Source: Strongylocentrotus droebachiensis
Taxonomy: Eukaryota; Echinodermata; Echinoidea; Camarodonta; Strongylocentrotidae
Direction: 5' to 3'
NCBI GenBank assembly: GCA_035222895.1
Contig: JAVYIG010000110.1
Location: 824,001-888,000, forward strand
Length of the DNA stretch: 64,000 nucleotides
The position numbers were made by a program, and so were the translations under genes. Each line of letters opens with the position of its first letter. Positions within the stretch are counted from its first letter, which is position 1. Below, in pieces: positions 1 through 12,400 of the stretch. Below the pieces are notes generated by a model, which was not told the origin of the DNA, ran no database searches, and worked only from the letters and a program-made list of their open reading frames with translations.

Positions 1-151
1 AAGATAATAATAAAGGCGCATACTATACAGAGATATATGATTACTACTACATGGTATTAAAATTAGACAAATACATATTTGCAGTGAAATAATTATGAGT
101 GAATCCTTATAGTCTATAAAACTATATGCTTGTAAATTACACTTATTCCAG

Positions 152-239
152 AAAAAAAATCACTGACTCAGGCAGAAGGTTCAGTTCCATGCACTTATCC
201 CCCGGCAGCGAGGTGCCAGTCCCGGAATATTTCTTATAA
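152..239 (+). CDS. Candidate last coding exon of an unidentified upstream gene
   Basis: A pyrimidine-rich acceptor (ttattccag) is followed by an open frame that, after one base completing a split codon, encodes about 28 residues ending SPGSEVPVPEYFL and a TAA at 237-239. The composition is protein-like and more GC-rich than its flanks. I do not recognise the protein. It would be the final exon of a plus-strand gene whose body lies left of the window. No AATAAA is visible just downstream. It could be chance. Confidence 0.3.
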
Positions 240-299
240 CTTACAAGAATATATTTTTATAGTTAGTTTATTTTGATTACAAAGAAACATTTTATCATG

Positions 300-478
300 C
301 CTACCCCCCCCCCCCCCTCTCTCTCTCTCAGTCTCTCTCTGTCTTTCTGTCTCTTAATTCCCCCTCTTATCTTTATATTTGTCGGTCTGTCTCTTTCTCT
401 CTCTATCTGTCTGTCTCTCTCTCTCTCTGTCTCTCTTTCTCTCTCTCTCTCTCTCTCTTGCTCTCTCTCTCCTTAGCT
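300..478. repeat. Poly-C plus CT/CTGT microsatellite
   Basis: A run of about 15 C is followed by about 160 bp of CT dinucleotides with interspersed CTGT and CTTT. The tract supplies pyrimidines to the acceptor at 495. Open frames through it translate to Ser/Leu repeats and are not genes. Confidence 0.9.
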
Positions 479-495
479 ATCTCTTCCTCTTGCAG

Positions 496-558
496 TATAT
501 GCTCTCTTTTTCGTCGCTCACAAAGTTCACAGAAAAGGATGGTCCTATAGGCATCAAG
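496..558 (+). CDS. Candidate 21-codon internal exon, unidentified gene
   Basis: A CT-rich tract ending tgcag is followed by 63 nt open in phase 0 (YMLSFSSLTKFTEKDGPIGIK) and then a gtacat donor. The residues look coding-like, unlike the CT-microsatellite translation before it. A possible continuation is the acceptor at 813-817 (tgaag), which would add two residues and a stop. It conflicts with the exon at 152-239 being terminal unless the two are alternatives or belong to different genes. Family not recognised. Confidence 0.25.
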
Positions 559-825
559 GTACATGCAAAATAATAACTTATTCTTATATTTTGTACTTTG
601 GTGACGATGGTAAATTTAAAATTAGCCTACATAGCCAAAGCAAAATGGCGCTTGCTTAATTGCCATACAGCATGCTGAAATGAGAAAAATCATAATTTAA
701 GTAAATTGCTCATTTAATGATAGGGCATACCGAAGTAAATCACCATAGTAAAATTCATTATGATAGCAGGTGCATTATAACAACATTTTGATAACTGTTT
801 TTATTTTTATTTTGAAGATACCTTA

Positions 826-934
826 ATGTCTGAAAATAGTAAATTACTTCAGTCTCAACGCGCGATTTTTGATTTCTTGTTTTCATACTCGAGCTGTAGC
901 CGTAGGAAGAAAAAGCTGCTGTTTCATGAAAAAG
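826..934 (+). other. Short open exon-like segment with acceptor and donor
   Basis: An acceptor-like tgaag at 813-817 is followed by an ATG at 826. The frame stays open for 36 codons, ends in a basic patch (RRKKKLLFHEK), and runs into a gtatgc donor at 935. It could be a 5' exon, part of the gene at the left edge, or chance. No homology recognised. Confidence 0.15.
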
Positions 935-1429
935 GTATGCAAATGTTATTCATTTATTTATAATTGTTATCAATATTTCTTCTAAGAATCATATCACACA
1001 TAATTTATGGCACATTTTACTTAATATATGAATAAATTAATGTCGGGAACGGAAGTTTTTAAAGTTTAAAGTTATAACCGCCGCTCCGCGCAGTGTAAGC
1101 CCTCCAAGGAGCCGTTGATAGCCCCTCTGGCTCGGCGTAAATGTCCGTCCTCTACCGTTGTCTGACAGGACAGTGACAGTGGACTAGTGGTAGTGGTAGG
1201 CCTACTGTACGTACGTGGAGCTGATCAAGGGCAAAGCTAGCTGCCCAGCTGGCCCAGCCATTTTGGGTGGTAGATCTATTTTGGGTGGTAGATCTATTCT
1301 GAAAATGACATTCAGAGCTACCATTAAGTAGAGTCTACCAAGACATGTCACGCATTAGGCATTAGGCGTGACATCACGCATTTCGAGGGTCTGAAAACGC
1401 TCTCACGCACGACGCGCGCGTTAGCAGAC

Positions 1430-1878
1430 TAGTAGGGGCGCTAGTCCAAGAATAAGGATCGTCTTCATAAACGAGGATCGTCTTTGTAAATGCAGACCGA
1501 TGCGTCCTCAAAAATGAGGATCGTCGTTTCATATTTTTGATCGGCGCATTGGTGATGCTAAAAAAGGATTCCCCGATGATTTTCTTGAAGTATTTTACAT
1601 TGACTTTGTACAGAGACTTTCACATTATGAGCAATAAATCCTTGGGAAGACGGACAACCCATAAAAGTAGACTTTGAACTAGGGTTATATTCCCACAGGG
1701 AATCCATTTTTTGCATCGCCAGCGGGCCGTTTGGTAACCCGAAACCACCAGAGCGCCTATGAAAAAAAACCTCGAAAATGCAGACGGTCCTTATTTTTGA
1801 GGACGCATTTTGTCTGCGTCTATGAGGATATCCTTGTGTATGAGGATGATCCTCATTCTCGGACCAGCGCCCCTACTG
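1430..1878. mobile_element. Non-autonomous DNA transposon (MITE), about 450 bp
   Basis: The left end AGTAGGGGCGCTAGTCC is mirrored at the right end (reverse complement AGTAGGGGCGCTGGTCC). The similarity continues inward through AGAAT.AGGATC on both sides. The interior repeats the motif GAGGATCGTC. There is no coding capacity. I could not settle a target-site duplication. The end resembles CAGTAGGGG hAT-type termini, but superfamily is uncertain. Confidence 0.65.
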
Positions 1879-2017
1879 GTTAGATTTAAAAAAATAGCTA
1901 TACCTTATAGTGTGTTATACCCTCGCACGCGCCCATGAGCGCCGAATAATGAAAATGTCACGCATTGCCGATCTTTGGACTTGGCGTCTCTGGACATTAA
2001 ACCTATTTGTTTTGTGA

Positions 2018-2126
2018 GCATAGATCTAGATCTAGATCTAGGTCTAGACCTTCTAGACCTAGTCTAATTACAACAATGTTAATTGTTGTAAGTATTTAAC
2101 TAGACAGATCTAGATCTAGAGGTCTA
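2018..2126. repeat. TAGATC palindromic simple repeat
   Basis: Tandem TAGATC/TCTAGA hexamers occur at 2020-2068 and again in opposite order at 2100-2123, with an AT-rich 30-bp spacer. Both halves are self-complementary, so the segment can fold. Confidence 0.7.
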
Positions 2127-2303
2127 ATCATCATAATCAGGAATCAGGACAGTTTATTTTTGCATGATTCATTTGATTGGCCATGTTTTTATTCATTGAA
2201 TTTGATTGACATCGTCAATTTATTTGTTTATTTGTTTCTGATTTTATTGTGAGCGTTGATCTGTTGATGTAGACTAGACTAATTCAAAGTTTTAAAAAAA
2301 TGT

Positions 2304-2437
2304 TTATTTTTACATTTTTTAACGTTAATTTTACCTTTTTTTGGAGATGCCCCCCCCCCCTCTGGCGCTCAAGGGGGGAGGGGGGGGGGGGCATCTCCAA
2401 AAAAAGGTAAAATTAACGTTAAAAAATGTAAAAATAA
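2304..2437. repeat. Near-perfect foldback inverted repeat with C/G arms
   Basis: The left arm (2304-2360) contains AACGTTAATTTTACC, then GGAGATGC and a C run. The right arm (about 2380-2437) is its reverse complement starting with a G run. The loop is about 20 bp. No target duplication was identified. Confidence 0.85.
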
Positions 2438-2443
2438 AAAATT

Positions 2444-2475
2444 AAAAAAAAAGTTAGTGCTCACTACCCACCCCC

Positions 2476-2506
<31 letters not shown>

Positions 2507-2720
2507 CTGAGCAAAATTTTGGCCGGCGTGATTTTCAAATTAATGGGAGCAAAAAAAAAAATTAGTGCTCACTACCCCCCCCCCCCCCCCCCCCCCCCCC
2601 ACCCCCCACCCCCCCATTGAGCGAAATATTGGCCGGCATGTTTTTCATATTTCAGCACACTAAATTTCACATTGATTTCAAATTTGGGCCCCCACCCCTA
2701 AGAAATCCTGGATCCGCGCC
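2444..2720. repeat. Two-copy tandem repeat with long poly-C tracts
   Basis: The motif TTAGTGCTCACTACCC followed by a 30-40 bp C tract and GAGC(A/G)AAAT.TTGGCCGGC occurs twice, about 120 bp apart. The segment then runs into ATCCTGGATCCGCGCCTG, a phrase with the look of a transposon end. The G/C-rich mess at 16640-16832 may be a relative. Confidence 0.7.
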
Positions 2721-3156
2721 TGCTCCAGCAGACATGGCAGATGAGGGGAAAGGAAAATATCTCGAAATATAGTTTAGCCTCAACTTTCAACTTTAGCTCA
2801 CTTTTCTATTTAGATCTACACTTTATCATGTTGACCAGATAAGAAAATAAAAGCAAACTTTTCTTATTTTTTTATACAATTGTTTGAAACATTGATTTGT
2901 CACTTGCCAATTGCTAGTAGTAGTAGCAGACTCTAGATATTATTTCTCATTTTCTCTTCTAAAAGGTTGAACTTTAATTATACATTATTTGTTACAGCTT
3001 GATTCCAAGCAAGGCCTAAGTTTTAAATTCATTTTGTTTCTTTGAATGAACATTGCTCAATATTACATGAACTAATTGATAATTTACTTAATTGTAAATT
3101 TATAATATGTCATAGTGTGTCTATGAATGATTCTTTTCTGTCTCTCTGATTTTCAG

Positions 3157-3192
3157 TTTTAGACTGCGGTTATAATATAGATCTACAACAAC
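3157..3192 (+). promoter_or_regulatory. SASS6: Likely 5' UTR exon part of SASS6
   Basis: A strong acceptor (tctctctgattttcag) ends at 3156, only 36 bp before the SASS6 start codon. This suggests an upstream non-coding exon joined here. That exon was not located in 1-3100. Confidence 0.45.
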
Positions 3193-6100
3193 ATGGAAGG
3201 TGCTATGTTTGATCAAGTTCTTAGCGTTGTCTTCAAATCACAAGGCCAGGACGATAGGTGAGTAGGCCGTCTGGGTTTCAGGGCTCTACAGACTACTCTC
3301 TTTCTTCTTTTTGGTATAAACTGTGGGTCCAAAATATAATTTGTTGATTTGTTTAAATGAACTGTGAGACAGGTCCCTGTTTATGTTTTGAAAATTGATT
3401 CCAGTCAAGTGTGATTTTGTTGTTTTTAAGTTGTCACCAGAGCCTTGAATGATAGTGTCATGCAATGTTTTGTGAGGTCTATTTGCCAGTCATCTTTACT
3501 AGCATTCTACCAGCATGAATTTGCTATTCATTTTTTGTAAATTGTGTAAATTTGATAAATTTGACTAAAATTTACTTAAATGGAGACTGCCTGAAGAGTT
3601 GTTTAAGTTGGAATGCTCCAGGCAAGGGGAAAGTTACGAGATCCCCCCCCCCCTCTTATGTTGTGATTCAAGTGTCTGTGGCAATTCATGCATATCAGAT
3701 AGCATTGATTAAGCCCTAAATTTGTTATAAACTACCGGTACTAATTTTAAGGTTTTTCAATTCATATTTTCCTACAGCTTACATTTCCCTGGTTTTTTAA
3801 TCTAATAAACCAATTTTCTTATATACATGTATATACATGGTTCAAATCAGCATGGATTGTGATCACCAACTAGGACTGATTTGTTATAATTTGTAATGTT
3901 TCATGACATTCATATTGTTTCCATTTTTTCAGGACTGTTGGAATCAGGATATTTCTTGAACTGGTTTCTGTTACATCACCTATTCACAGAAAGGTAAGCT
4001 ACACAGTACACTGCTACACATCCTGTACCTATTTGGCATCTCGCCAAAAGCAACACAAGAAAGTGCTATTGCTATGAAATTGTTGATTTTATACATACCA
4101 TAACTTGTAGATAAATAACCCTGACTTATGATATGAGGTTAATATACTATTTGCATATTTTCTGAATTGAATAAGATTTAAAAATATCAAAGGACAAACT
4201 TTAAAGTGCCTTGTTTGATCACGTCCTTAGCATTTACAGTAGGCTTGCAGTTGCACCATGTGTAAGAGGGGGAGGATTGGGGAGTCCTGAAAAGGACTTA
4301 GCATCTTAGCATTGTCCAGGAAAGTGGGTACAGTATTCCATATAGAGTATTAGTGGCGAGCCCTGAGGTTGCAACTAAGGCAAAAAAAAAAAAATTTTGG
4401 TTGTCCTCGATTGCTTTTCTGGAGTAGGGGCGGGCGGACGGATTTTATTTTTTTATTTTTTTTAAACTTCATTTTTTGTGTGTCTTTTTTTTTTTTTTTT
4501 TTCTTTCTTTCCCTCCACCCCCCCCCCCCCCCCCATTTTGGGGATTTTCAAGCATTTAAACAAACAAAGTCTATAAAACACTTTAATATGGTAACAGACT
4601 AGTTTAATGTACAATGAATATCAAGACCAACACAGAAAGTATTTTGGGCTTTGAAATACAGCACCTTTTAAATCTCCATTGTACTACTTATAGCTACTTG
4701 CGCCCTCGATGTAGCAAACAATGCCTAATCGGTGACCATTGGTCTCCCATGATCCTCTTTATCTTATATTAACTGAGAGCTGATTTGATGAGATAACCAC
4801 CTGTCCAGTGACCTTGCAGGGTGGTCTAATCCCTCCTGTAAACTAGTACAGATGGGCTTTAAAATGAGTTTAAGAATGCTCAGAACCTGATTTGAATGAA
4901 CGGCATTTTGACATAGAAAAATAAAAATGGCAAGTTTAATAAATACCTAATTGCGTACTGAAAAGACAAAACTGGCCAAAAAAAAAATATTGAAAAAAAA
5001 AGGAAAACAAAATTGAATAAAAAAAAAAAAAAAAATTGAATTAAAAAAAAAATATATATTAAAAAAAAAAAATAAAAAAAATACGAGCGGCCCGAAAATG
5101 ACGAGCGGGCGGTCGAGGACAACCAAATGATTGTTTTTTTTTGCCTAATTGTAAGATATTCTGTTCCCTTTCTCTCACCAGGAGCTTCATGTTAGATTGA
5201 CAGATGACACAGATCCTTTCTTTCTCTACGATCTTCACCTCGGAGAGGAGGATTTCCAAGTGTAAGAGACGACATTATGTTAATTGAGAGCTGATTTGAT
5301 GAGATAATCACCTGTCGGTGACCATGCAGGGAGGTCTAATCCTTCCTGGCCAAACTAGTGCAGATAGGCGTTAAGAAATTCTAACTTTCCAAGCCAGCAG
5401 CCTGTCTCACAGAATCATTATAACTGTAAAGTTTCTGGACCTCCCCATTGAAATATGAAGTTTCATAATATGCATTGAAAATTTATATCAAATGTTTCAG
5501 TGGGGTGTCCATGAACATAGACTTAAGACATTTTTGTGAGATGGGGCCTTGGTTGTAGAGAAATATTTAATTGGAGATTAACCATTGGGTTAGAAACAGC
5601 CCTAACCATGTGACTTCATACAGATCATGGTTTGGAACATTGATTTGTCTCAAGGGTAAAAAAGGATAAAACTTTGAGGGAGAGGTCACAAAAATATTCA
5701 AAATAAGGGCTAAATCAGATAATATAACCTATTTGTTTCACCTGTATCTTTCGAAAAACAGCTTTTAGTCTTATAGGATCATAAACCCTTGTTTAATCAA
5801 GAGAGTCATTGTTATGTATTGGAAAGCTATCAACTTTCAAGGTAGTTCTTGCAATATAATGCATCTGGTTGTCATAGATAATAAAATATAAAATAAGATT
5901 GTACTTGTTTCCTTTTAAATTTCATCACAGGTTGAAGAATCAGCAAGGGTTACTGGTAGACTTCAGTGCATTCCCACAAAAGTTCATTGAACTCTTGCAG
6001 CTATGTGCACAGAACCAAGGCCAGGCGCATGGCAAGTAAGTGTCTAGAGGGATCTATCCAATGAAGTTGAAGAACGTAACCTACATGTACTGTATTTTCT

Positions 6101-6468
6101 AGGCCTGAGTCAAAACGTTTAACCGACGGTTATCCGACCGCATTCATCAAAACCGTTTGGCATTTCTCGCTCCGTTTAACCGTTATTTTTTTACATTTTG
6201 GAATGTGCTAATAGCCGATAATAAAGATAATCAAAGAAACCACAATGTAATGTTAACTTCTGGCAGCTGGGCGCCAGTTGTCTGGCAGCAGTAATCTCTA
6301 TGAATGAATTTGTAACCAACCATGCCCCAGGGACATTTCCCTGCATGCCCCCTTCTCTCTTCATCCCACCCTCTTTATTTCCCTTCTCTCTGTGTTCATC
6401 GCTCATGTACCTTTTCTTATTGTTGCACTTTCAGACAGTCAGTTCCTCTCACTTACCTTCTCCCCGAG

Positions 6469-6499
<31 letters not shown>

Positions 6500-9400
6500 A
6501 TTAATATCAATATTAAAGAAGCTAGGCGAAGAAATTTCACATAATCACTCAAAATGGGCAAATTATGCATGTCCGGATAGCGTAGACCAATTTGAACACA
6601 CACATTCTGCTTTAAAGTCTTGTAAATATAAATGAAACGCGGTATGAAGCTTTTTCCAAGAACCTCCTCAAACTTCTATTCCTGGCTTGAACAGTTTGTT
6701 CGCGCAGTAGGCCGATTATGACGCCACTGGTTGGGCACGATCGCAATTCTAGGCCTCGAGCTCGCCTCTCGCACAGCTTGCGTTCGGTGTTTTGCATAGG
6801 CCTATACGTATACATTATCCAGACTTTGCATGCTTCATATCCTGACCAGAAAGTGGAATAAAAATCTCTAGAAATCATGTAATTACATATAATATTAAGC
6901 AAATTTAGGTTCTATAATACGAGGGGTGAATCGTGCAATTCGATTTGTCCAAATACCCTTCCGTTCTGTGTAATTTGCTGAGATGTTTTGCATTTGTTCG
7001 GTCATCATGCCTTGCCCTTGGCGTGATAGTGATTGCTGTTGATTATATACAGAGACAATAATGATGAGTGAATCGCGAGCTTCCCTTGCATGTTTATGTC
7101 CTGCAGCTGCAGTTCTATTTATGAATGGTGCATATTTGTAATTGATTTTCGCCAAATATAACCTCACATCTGATCGTCTTTGTTTTGTTATCCGTGAAAT
7201 TTGCTAAAGAGCCCTACACATCCCGACAAATTCGAAAATGTCTCGCCCAGTCACCCCAGTGACAATTAAGGTGCATGACAGATCGATCGCCAGTTGAGCG
7301 GGGCCGGGGGAGCTGAGCGGCAGCTGGCAGCTCAGCCAGCTCGCGCTGATATACTATCACTGGACTTGCACCAGCATCGACGCCGTCTTCTTCGAATTGT
7401 TCTCTTTTTTCCATCTCTCCTACACCCCCATTATCATCATCGTCACTATCAGTACCACTGTCACTAGTTGTGGAGCTGTGCCCATCAAATTCGAATTCTA
7501 AATCGAGTAAAACCTCTTCTTCGAGCTCGGACATTTTGATCAGATATTTAGCCTTCGAGTGGCATTTGTAACGTATAATGCATGCAGGCGAGAAGTTGTG
7601 TGAGAGCTCTTGGGAGCACTCTCGCGCTCATGTGCCCAACCTCCTACGTCACAAATCGTACGTCACAATAGCGGGCCGATCGAGGGCGGAATAATCGGGT
7701 AGTAATTTCACCACTTTTAATAGCAGATAAGTCAATTCTGTAACAATTTTTGATAACTAAATATGAACCATTAGAAAGATTGTAACATTAACTTTGTAAT
7801 GATACCAACATTATTAAGATTAAAAGCCTTTTGAAACCTCCGCCTAGCTTCTTTAATATCAATCCTTTGCCGACTCGGCCCCCCTTAAAATAATGTTTAT
7901 ATATATAAATAAAGTTTATATATATAAATAAAATACAAAAATAATGATAACAATAATAATTGCATTTTTAGAAATATCAATCAACAAAGTCTTGGACATT
8001 GTGAGTAATTTAAGTTTTTGATCATTCTTCAATTCACAGCCACCCTTTCTCATGTTCTATCTCACTTGTCTTACTTCTTCACTCTCTCCATGGTCCATGC
8101 ATGTCACACACACACGTACACATAATCCACCTCAAAATTTCATCATACACACACACACATATGGCGAACACATGGCTTTTTGACCTCGCACTGATTTGGG
8201 TCCATGCATGACTCCATGCACGTTCGGTCACCAACCTGTAATTTATGCTGGTATCAAACTCCACCCACATAGCTAGAGATGCTTCCTGATTGGTCACTAA
8301 CATTAATCAGCTCATTGCTGGGTGTGTCTTGGGTGTGTGGGACCAAGGAGGATACACAAGCTGGTATCATTTTGGTGTGATACACACATCCAAATTCATA
8401 CGGCAATGATACATGCAAACATGATTGCAGAGGCATATATAAACACATCACAGATCAAGCCATCTTCACATGGACTTGACCTCAATTGTTTAAAGGGATT
8501 GGATCGCCAGTTTCCATGTGCAGAAGGCCATAATTCGCTGACACCAGACTTGGTGGAAATACCATTAATGGGGGTACAAATTTGCACACAGCAAACCCAT
8601 AGTCCAGTCAAGAATTACTCCCTAATCTCTCGGAGAGCTCAGAGTCTTCGGGCAAATCAAGGCATTACATAAGGTCCAATGGTCATAAAACTCAAGGCTA
8701 ACCCTGGTGATTGACAACACCTGTTATTGGGTAAACACCCGAACGGTGTCGTATTCCCCATGAGAGCTGACTACTCAGTGACTTTAAGGTAACTTTGCTA
8801 GGCTTATCATGATATCAAATGAGGAATACTAGGACATTTTTATGTTGTTTGTTATGGTCTCTGTTTACTGGGTTGACCCAGTTTGTGATGCTCAGCCCGA
8901 CGGGCTGAAGACCGGCAGGTGTTCCAGCTACAGCACTATTACAAATTCATGTATTTTCATAACGGTTAACCGAAACCGCCTGTATACTTTTAACCCTATT
9001 TAGCCCGGGGGGGGGGGGGGGGGGGGCTTGAGAAGCCCCCCCCCCTCGACATTTTTCGCGATAATTTTTTAATGCAAGAAAATCTTGCACTGAAATTTTG
9101 TGACTTTTTTCTTTCGAGTCTTGCGCAACTTTTGAAAGAATTTTTTCAAAAATCGGACCTACCATTACAAAGTCACGTGTCCTTTTGTCTTCGCATGTCA
9201 GCCCGAAAATCGCTCATTTTTGTGATTTGTGTACAAAACATATGGAAATCTCATTTTTCAAATAAAGAGGTAAAACATTGGTTATTTGGTCTTGTTTAGA
9301 TTTTAGGTGTTTATTTTGGGGACAAAATAGCTGAATTATAGTTGGAAATGAAATAAAACAACAAAAACAATAAAATACATAAGTTAAAAAAACAAAGAAA

Positions 9401-12400
9401 TACATAAGAAATTATCAAAACAATAGATAACATAAGGAATAACCCTGGTTTTTCAAATTTTTGTGTTGTATTATTATTCCAAATGGTCTACTCCATTGAG
9501 TACTCTAGTGAGAAAGAATGCTTAAATATGAATAATGTCTGATTTATGGGCAAAAATGTGAATTTAATGACCTTATTTGCATAAATTACCATAAATATGC
9601 AAATGAGTGAATTTTTCAAAAAAATTGAAATTACCATAGTATTCTATACACTTCACTTGACATGTATGCAAATTTTCACGGCCGAGATCATAGGGGGGGG
9701 GGGCCTTAGAAGCCCCCCCCCCCCCCCCCCCCCCCCGGGCTATGCAGTTTCAAAATAGCCCGGGCTAAATAGGGTTAATGGTTAAACGTTTAGCACAAAA
9801 ACCGTAATGACTCAGGCTTAGTATATAGTTATAGTATATATATTTGGTGATTTTCACCCCCCTTCCCCACCAATATCATGCTGCCACAAGTTCGATATGC
9901 ACATGTCTTTATTTTCAGGATACATGACCATGTAGCATTAACTAGAAAGCTTGCAGGGGGTTATTTGTAAAGACTTTTTGACCATCTGTACGCTTCATTC
10001 TATTTACATTTTGACATCATTATGAAACTAGTTGAAGTGTTCATTCATCAGCTTAGGATGGAGGAATTACATTTTCTAAAAGCCATAAGATTACCAGTCT
10101 TAACAATTCTCTACAACGTTACCATACAATTGTAGAGGCAGAACTAAAGAAATAATGATGAAGACAATTCATAGCGATGTTGTACTCACATAATTATGCT
10201 TTGCAACAGCTTTTGGGCTGATTTTTCATGATGTGATTTTAAAATTGATGTCTTTGGACCTTTTATCCCCTATAGGTTTGTGCTTCATTTGACTAGTTAA
10301 ACTAGTCAAGGGATTTAACCGGCTCAACTCATGGCCTGGCTCAGCTTAGTGTAGTTGAGACCAACCCTTTCATGCATCTCACTCATCTGATTTTTCATTT
10401 CTTTGGACTTTTTAATACCCATAGGTTTGTGCTTCAGCTGAATCAGTCAGGGGATCTAGCCGGCTCATCTCATGGCCTAGCTCAGCTTAGTGTAGTTGAG
10501 ACCAACCCTTTTATGCATCTCACTCATCTGATTTTTCATTTCTTTGGACTTTTTAAAACCCATAGGTTTGTGCTTCATCTGAATCAGTCGGGGGATCTAG
10601 CCGGCTCGTCCCATGGCCTGGCTCAGCTTAGTGTAGTTGAGACCAACCCTTTCAAGCATCTCACTCATCTCTCACTCAGTCTCAAACCAGGCTCAGACAC
10701 AGAAGTCAAGAGATACTTAGCCAAGTGCCTCAAGTTGCTGCAGGTAATACCTCAGATAAGCCATGTATTTAATCTGGCATGGTATCCGTCATTTATTAAG
10801 TGGATCTCCTACTTCTATTTCATCTTCAAACCACTTTGAATGATCACTGATGTATAATATGTACCTGATTTTCCTATGTTTGAAAACTAACATTATCCCT
10901 TGCTTGCTCAGGGCAACACAAATGTACTATGATGGGCAAGCAAATTATCAATTGTTCTTGTCTCTAAAATTAAGTGCTACAGTCCAAGTGCCTCAAACTT
11001 CCTACATTTAAAGCAAGGAAATCGTACCTGTTTTGTCAGTCAAAGAGTAGACCTACCTTAACAATTATCATGTTCCTGGTTGTTTTCCACATATATGTTT
11101 TCACTGAATATTTCACTGATCAGTCTAGTTATGATCACAAGGGATTAAAATTTCTTTTTCAAATTCTTCCAATGTACAGGAGTAGAATGGGCAGTGTTAA
11201 TATCTTGTTTGATTATTATTTAAATCTCAACAGGAGGATCACAAGCAGCTTAAAGCTCACCTGAGCAGCAAAGAATCTTCCCTAACACATCAGCTGCAAC
11301 AAACACAAGAGGTAAATAGTCAATCAAATATATCCTATGGTAGTGATGGTGGTAATGATCGCAATAGTGATGCTGATGAAAGTTATGGTGACAATGTTGA
11401 TGGTGACAATGACGGTGATGATGCTCGCAAGTGGGGGTGCTGATTTTGATAATGATGATAATGAGGATGATGGCGATACTGATGACGATGATGAATCATG
11501 TTACTGATCATAATGATTATCATTATGATACAGGCCTGATAAAAACCCGATTTAAATCGGTTTCCCGATTTTTTTTTTTTTTTTCCTGATTTTTTCCGAT
11601 TTTTATATTCTTCCCGATTTATAAAAAATTAAAATTAAAAAAAAATCCAGATTTTTTTTTTTTTTTTAACATTCTCTATTCTTCCCTATTTTGCCCTATT
11701 TTTTCCCCAATTTTCCCAATTTTGTCCCAATTTTCTTACTCGAAAGGTTTAAATGTTATTAGATGCCATTTTTCCCCCGCGAATCCTCTTCTTTTTTTTT
11801 TTACTCAAGGGGGGCGTGGTTGAGGGGAAAACAAAAATCCTATTTTTTTTTAGTGCTCCTTATCACCCCTGATGATAACAAAATAATGAGCTAAAACTTC
11901 ATCAGTCTTCGTTGCTTTGAGACAAGCAGTCATTAGTAATAGTATCTTGGTTCTGCTGCTTTTGCTTCTTTATGTGTTTAGATTCTCCAAACGAGAAGCA
12001 GTGAGTTAGAGCGACTGAGAGGCCAGTGGAGCAGCCAGTCTGACAGCCTGGAGGCCAAGCATCAGCAGGAGCTTGCTGAGGAGAGACAGAAGGCTCTAGA
12101 GGTATGTCTCCATCTGGATCCTACAGGATCAAGACCCTTCATTGGGTCTGTCCTGGATCCCCATGTCTTGATCTGGATCCTACAGGATCAAGACCCTTCA
12201 TTGGGTCTGTCCTGGATCCCCATGTCTTGATCTGGATCCTTCAGGATCGAGACCCTTCATTGGGTCCCTCCTGGATCCTCATAAATCATTTTTGTGTGGT
12301 GATCGATTGATTTGATTCAATTTATTTAATCACAGTAAACCCATATCAGCCTGCTTTTCAAACATAAAAACTTATCATATAGACATCAGACTGAATATAA

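Larger units (their letters stand above)
6103..9817. mobile_element. Composite DNA transposon in SASS6 intron 4 with two nested insertions
   Basis: The outer ends are inverted: GCCTGAGTCA at 6103 and TGACTCAGGC ending at 9817. Matching inner blocks are AACGTTTAACC on the left and GGTTAAACGTT on the right, then AACCGTTATTTT (left) and CATAACGGTTAACCG (8957-8971). The right arm is interrupted by the element at 8990-9778. A second inverted-repeat element sits at 6511-7858. The interior otherwise holds CA repeats and no transposase that I can see. No clear outer target duplication. Confidence 0.6.

Noticed and set aside
273-573. Ser/Leu-rich open frames through the CT microsatellite
   Set aside because: Low-complexity translation of a simple repeat. 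Only the 496-558 part is kept as a weak exon candidate.
10372-10839. A single 155-aa repeat protein ([14 protein letters not shown]...)
   Set aside because: It is SASS6 exon 5 plus its in-frame upstream duplicate and intron read-through, not a separate gene.
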